Assembly: GCA_964633725.1 (NCBI GenBank)
Contig: CAZWHY010000004.1
Location: 43,503-107,502 of the forward strand
DNA length: 64,000 bases
From: Berkiella_A sp964633725
Lineage (GTDB): Bacteria; Pseudomonadota; Gammaproteobacteria; Berkiellales; Berkiellaceae
Reading direction: 5' to 3'
The position numbers and the translations under genes are program-made. Of this stretch, positions 62,156-64,000 are shown one piece after another; position 1 is the first letter of the stretch; each line of letters opens with the position of its first letter. The notes under the pieces were generated by a model. The model had not been told where the DNA came from. It ran no database searches and was given only the letters and a program-made list of their open reading frames with translations.

Positions 62156-64000
62156 TTACATAGATTTATCAGACTTTACCTTAGGACCTTCAAATTCTTT
62201 AGCTTGGCTAATGGTTTCAATATTATCTTTACAAATATGACTTAGGGGACTATTTTCACCCTTAGAAATATTCCCTTTATGAAGTGCGTTATGCTCCGCT
62301 AATGTTTGTTCCAAAGTCGCTTCAAGTTTATCAAGCTTTTGCTCATTTGTCAGCTCATCATTGGATAGCAAGCTATTTAAATTTTCACTTAATTTTTCAC
62401 ATAGCTTAATACCGGCTTGTTTCACACCCGTATCACCGAATTTAAACATCAAGCTAGTAACCCCTCCTTCTGTATTCGACATGGATTGTTTGCTTTTTTC
62501 CCTAAAAGAATCTAGATTTTCAGATATTTTTTTGATCATACTATTCGTGTCAAAGTCTACTTTAATTTCATTACCAGGTGTTTCCACAGCTGACTTACCA
62601 TCAAAATCAACATCAGATTGGAGAGAAGCGGAAGTACCTTCATTTATGAATGAACTTGATGCTTCTTTTTTAGACATTAATTGAAACATAGGGCTCATTG
62701 TAGCTGCACGGTTTAAGGACGATGGTTCGGAGGGTTCGCCTACATCTAGCTCTTCCAAATTGAAAGGCTCTAATAATTGAGATTCAGCAGCAGGAGACTC
62801 AAGCACAACTTCGGCTTGTTGACGACAACTCGCAATAATATTATCTAGTTCTGCATTATTTGGAATTTCCAAATCTGTTGGCTTAGGGCCACGATTTTCA
62901 ATTGGGCTATCTAACCAATCTCGAACTTGTTGACGATTAAAATCATGAATCGCCGCTTTAGCTAGGAAACGATCCCCCATTTTTTTCCCTTCAAAGTTCA
63001 CATCTTTAAAGGCATCCTGGTAAGACACACTCGTGGGTTCAGGTTCTGGCGCAGGTTCAACAGTTTGTGGCACGGGTAGAGCAACTTCTTGCTGTTGCTG
63101 GTTTTCTAGTTCCTTTGCCTGCTTAAGATCAGCTTCTATATTCGTTATTCGGAGAATAATATTATCTAATTTTGGTCTGTTTTCTAGATTGACTTCAGTC
63201 ATCTCATTCATCAAGCTCATCATTTGGTTTAATGCCGTGATTTCAGGATTACTTTCATCGTTTTTAAATTGTACATTCTCCAACTTTGGTATGTTTGTGA
63301 AACCATGCCTTATCAGCCCGTTTAATTTCCCTTTATCAAGGGGAGGACCTACTGTCACAGCTTGAGCATTTAAGGGGCCAATTTGATTGGCCATTGATAA
63401 GATATAAGTTCGACCTAAGGAATAAATATCTTGCTCCGTTGAAAACTTACCACATGAGGATGACACTATCAGTTCAGGTGCTATCCAAGGTAGAGAGCCC
63501 TTTAACTCTTTGTCTTCGTTATCAGCCATGTATTCAGACACACCAAAATCTATTAAGTTTACTGTCCCCGTTTCACGATTATGTAAAAAGTTTTCACCTT
63601 TTATATCTAAATGCAGGATTCCTGCCTCATGAGTCTTTTGTACCGACTCAGCCATTTTTTTAAAAATATCGAGGTTGCTTGTAAGATCAATATTAAATTC
63701 ATCTAAATTTGCATCCAAGGTCTCAACTGGCTTTTTGGGCACATTAAGATCAGATTTATATTTTTCTTCTGGAGATTGAGCAGGTTGGTCTGGTGCTTCT
63801 CCACTCTTCAAACGAGCTAAGGCCATTTCTATACCGCTGAGCGGTTTTTTTGGAGGGGTGGGTTTTTCCGCTTCCTTTTTGACTACAAAAGAATCAGCAG
63901 GCCCTTCATCTTTTACAACAAAAGAACCAGCAGGTCCTTCGTCTTTTTCAACAAAGGTACCAACAGGCATTTCATCTTTTTCAACAAAAGTACCAACAGG
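62156..64000 (-). CDS. Protein-kinase-like protein, 5' end beyond the window
   Basis: At least 614 residues, continuing off the right edge. The visible part has an eukaryotic-type kinase C-lobe: catalytic loop ILHLDIKGENFL (HRD reads HLD, with catalytic Asp, Lys and Asn), NLIDFGVSEY (DFG) and LPWIAPELI (APE), then DIYSLGRTY. No N-lobe glycine loop or VAIK lysine is seen before it; that region holds 11-residue repeats (PVGTFVEKDEG type) and a Pro/Lys-rich linker, so the N-lobe is either upstream beyond the edge or missing. The C-terminal 350 residues are helical, acidic, unrecognised. The ATG at 63970 is internal to the repeats and probably not the start. Confidence 0.7.
   Translation of the reverse strand, partial: PVGTFVEKDEMPVGTFVEKDEGPAGSFVVKDEGPADSFVVKKEAEKPTPPKKPLSGIEMALARLKSGEAPDQPAQSPEEKYKSDLNVPKKPVETLDANLDEFNIDLTSNLDIFKKMAESVQKTHEAGILHLDIKGENFLHNRETGTVNLIDFGVSEYMADNEDKELKGSLPWIAPELIVSSSCGKFSTEQDIYSLGRTYILSMANQIGPLNAQAVTVGPPLDKGKLNGLIRHGFTNIPKLENVQFKNDESNPEITALNQMMSLMNEMTEVNLENRPKLDNIILRITNIEADLKQAKELENQQQQEVALPVPQTVEPAPEPEPTSVSYQDAFKDVNFEGKKMGDRFLAKAAIHDFNRQQVRDWLDSPIENRGPKPTDLEIPNNAELDNIIASCRQQAEVVLESPAAESQLLEPFNLEELDVGEPSEPSSLNRAATMSPMFQLMSKKEASSSFINEGTSASLQSDVDFDGKSAVETPGNEIKVDFDTNSMIKKISENLDSFREKSKQSMSNTEGGVTSLMFKFGDTGVKQAGIKLCEKLSENLNSLLSNDELTNEQKLDKLEATLEQTLAEHNALHKGNISKGENSPLSHICKDNIETISQAKEFEGPKVKSDKSM
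63870..64000 (-). repeat. 30/33-bp tandem repeats coding for PVGTFVEKDEG-type units
   Basis: About four units encoding PVGTFVEKDE or PAGSFVVKDEG-like sequence run to the window edge; the array probably continues beyond. Confidence 0.85.

Overview
The window is low-GC, gene-dense DNA from a Gram-negative bacterium. Several markers (kdsB for Kdo, a type IV pilin, pdxH, argS, the UhpC/GlpT-type antiporter) suggest a gammaproteobacterium. A nucleotide (ADP/ATP) translocase of the Tlc/NTT family, an organophosphate antiporter, and many large low-complexity, coiled-coil, leucine-rich, kinase-like and papain-like proteins point to an obligate or facultative intracellular lifestyle. A member of or near the Legionellales (Coxiella/Legionella/Berkiella-type) is my best guess, but this is inference and no rRNA is present to confirm it. 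No tRNA, rRNA or CRISPR was recognised. There is one 100-N assembly gap at 60751-60850.

Layout. 1-9.4 kb: an unrecognised partial gene, a serine-rich 870-aa protein, a double-glycine-leader peptide plus a deleted copy of it, then pdxH, a DMT permease, a ferritin-like hydrolase and an endonuclease/exonuclease/phosphatase-fold protein inserted next to a fossil of the hydrolase 3' end. 9.4-14.3 kb: a coiled-coil protein with a poly(A)-polymerase/CCA-transferase-type head, and the NTT translocase. 14.6-17.1 kb: a small LRR protein and a minus-strand cluster made of a protein with two SNARE-like heptad blocks, a glycine-rich double-glycine peptide, a membrane/coiled-coil protein and a second leader peptide. 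17.2-29.1 kb: a GH-like secreted protein, an FtsH-like protease with two AAA domains, and a 2742-aa Cys/Tyr/Asn/Asp-rich repeat protein. 29.4-38 kb: def, a papain-like candidate effector, an LRR protein, sixA-like, a tyrosine recombinase, and two membrane-hairpin proteins, one with eleven 11-residue amphipathic repeats. 38-49 kb: mostly housekeeping and envelope genes (msrB, antiporter, ridA, pilin, L,D-transpeptidase, kdsB, a YiiX-like amidase/acyltransferase/hydrolase run, a YchJ-like protein), with another double-glycine peptide behind a candidate Fur box. 49.4-60.5 kb: hipBA with operator, a pentapeptide-repeat membrane protein, a SerB-SerA fusion, argS and a U32 peptidase-family gene. 60.5-64 kb: short tandem repeats flanking an assembly gap, an IS3 remnant, and a kinase-like gene running off the right edge.

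How it fits together. Central metabolism genes are scattered singly among accessory genes that look like host-interaction factors. Two themes stand out: (i) a candidate bacterial Qbc-SNARE (SNAP-25-like) protein encoded with two membrane-active-looking small proteins, and (ii) at least four small proteins with double-glycine-type export leaders dispersed across the window, with no C39-peptidase ABC exporter in view. Functions given for the effector-like proteins are inference from motifs only.
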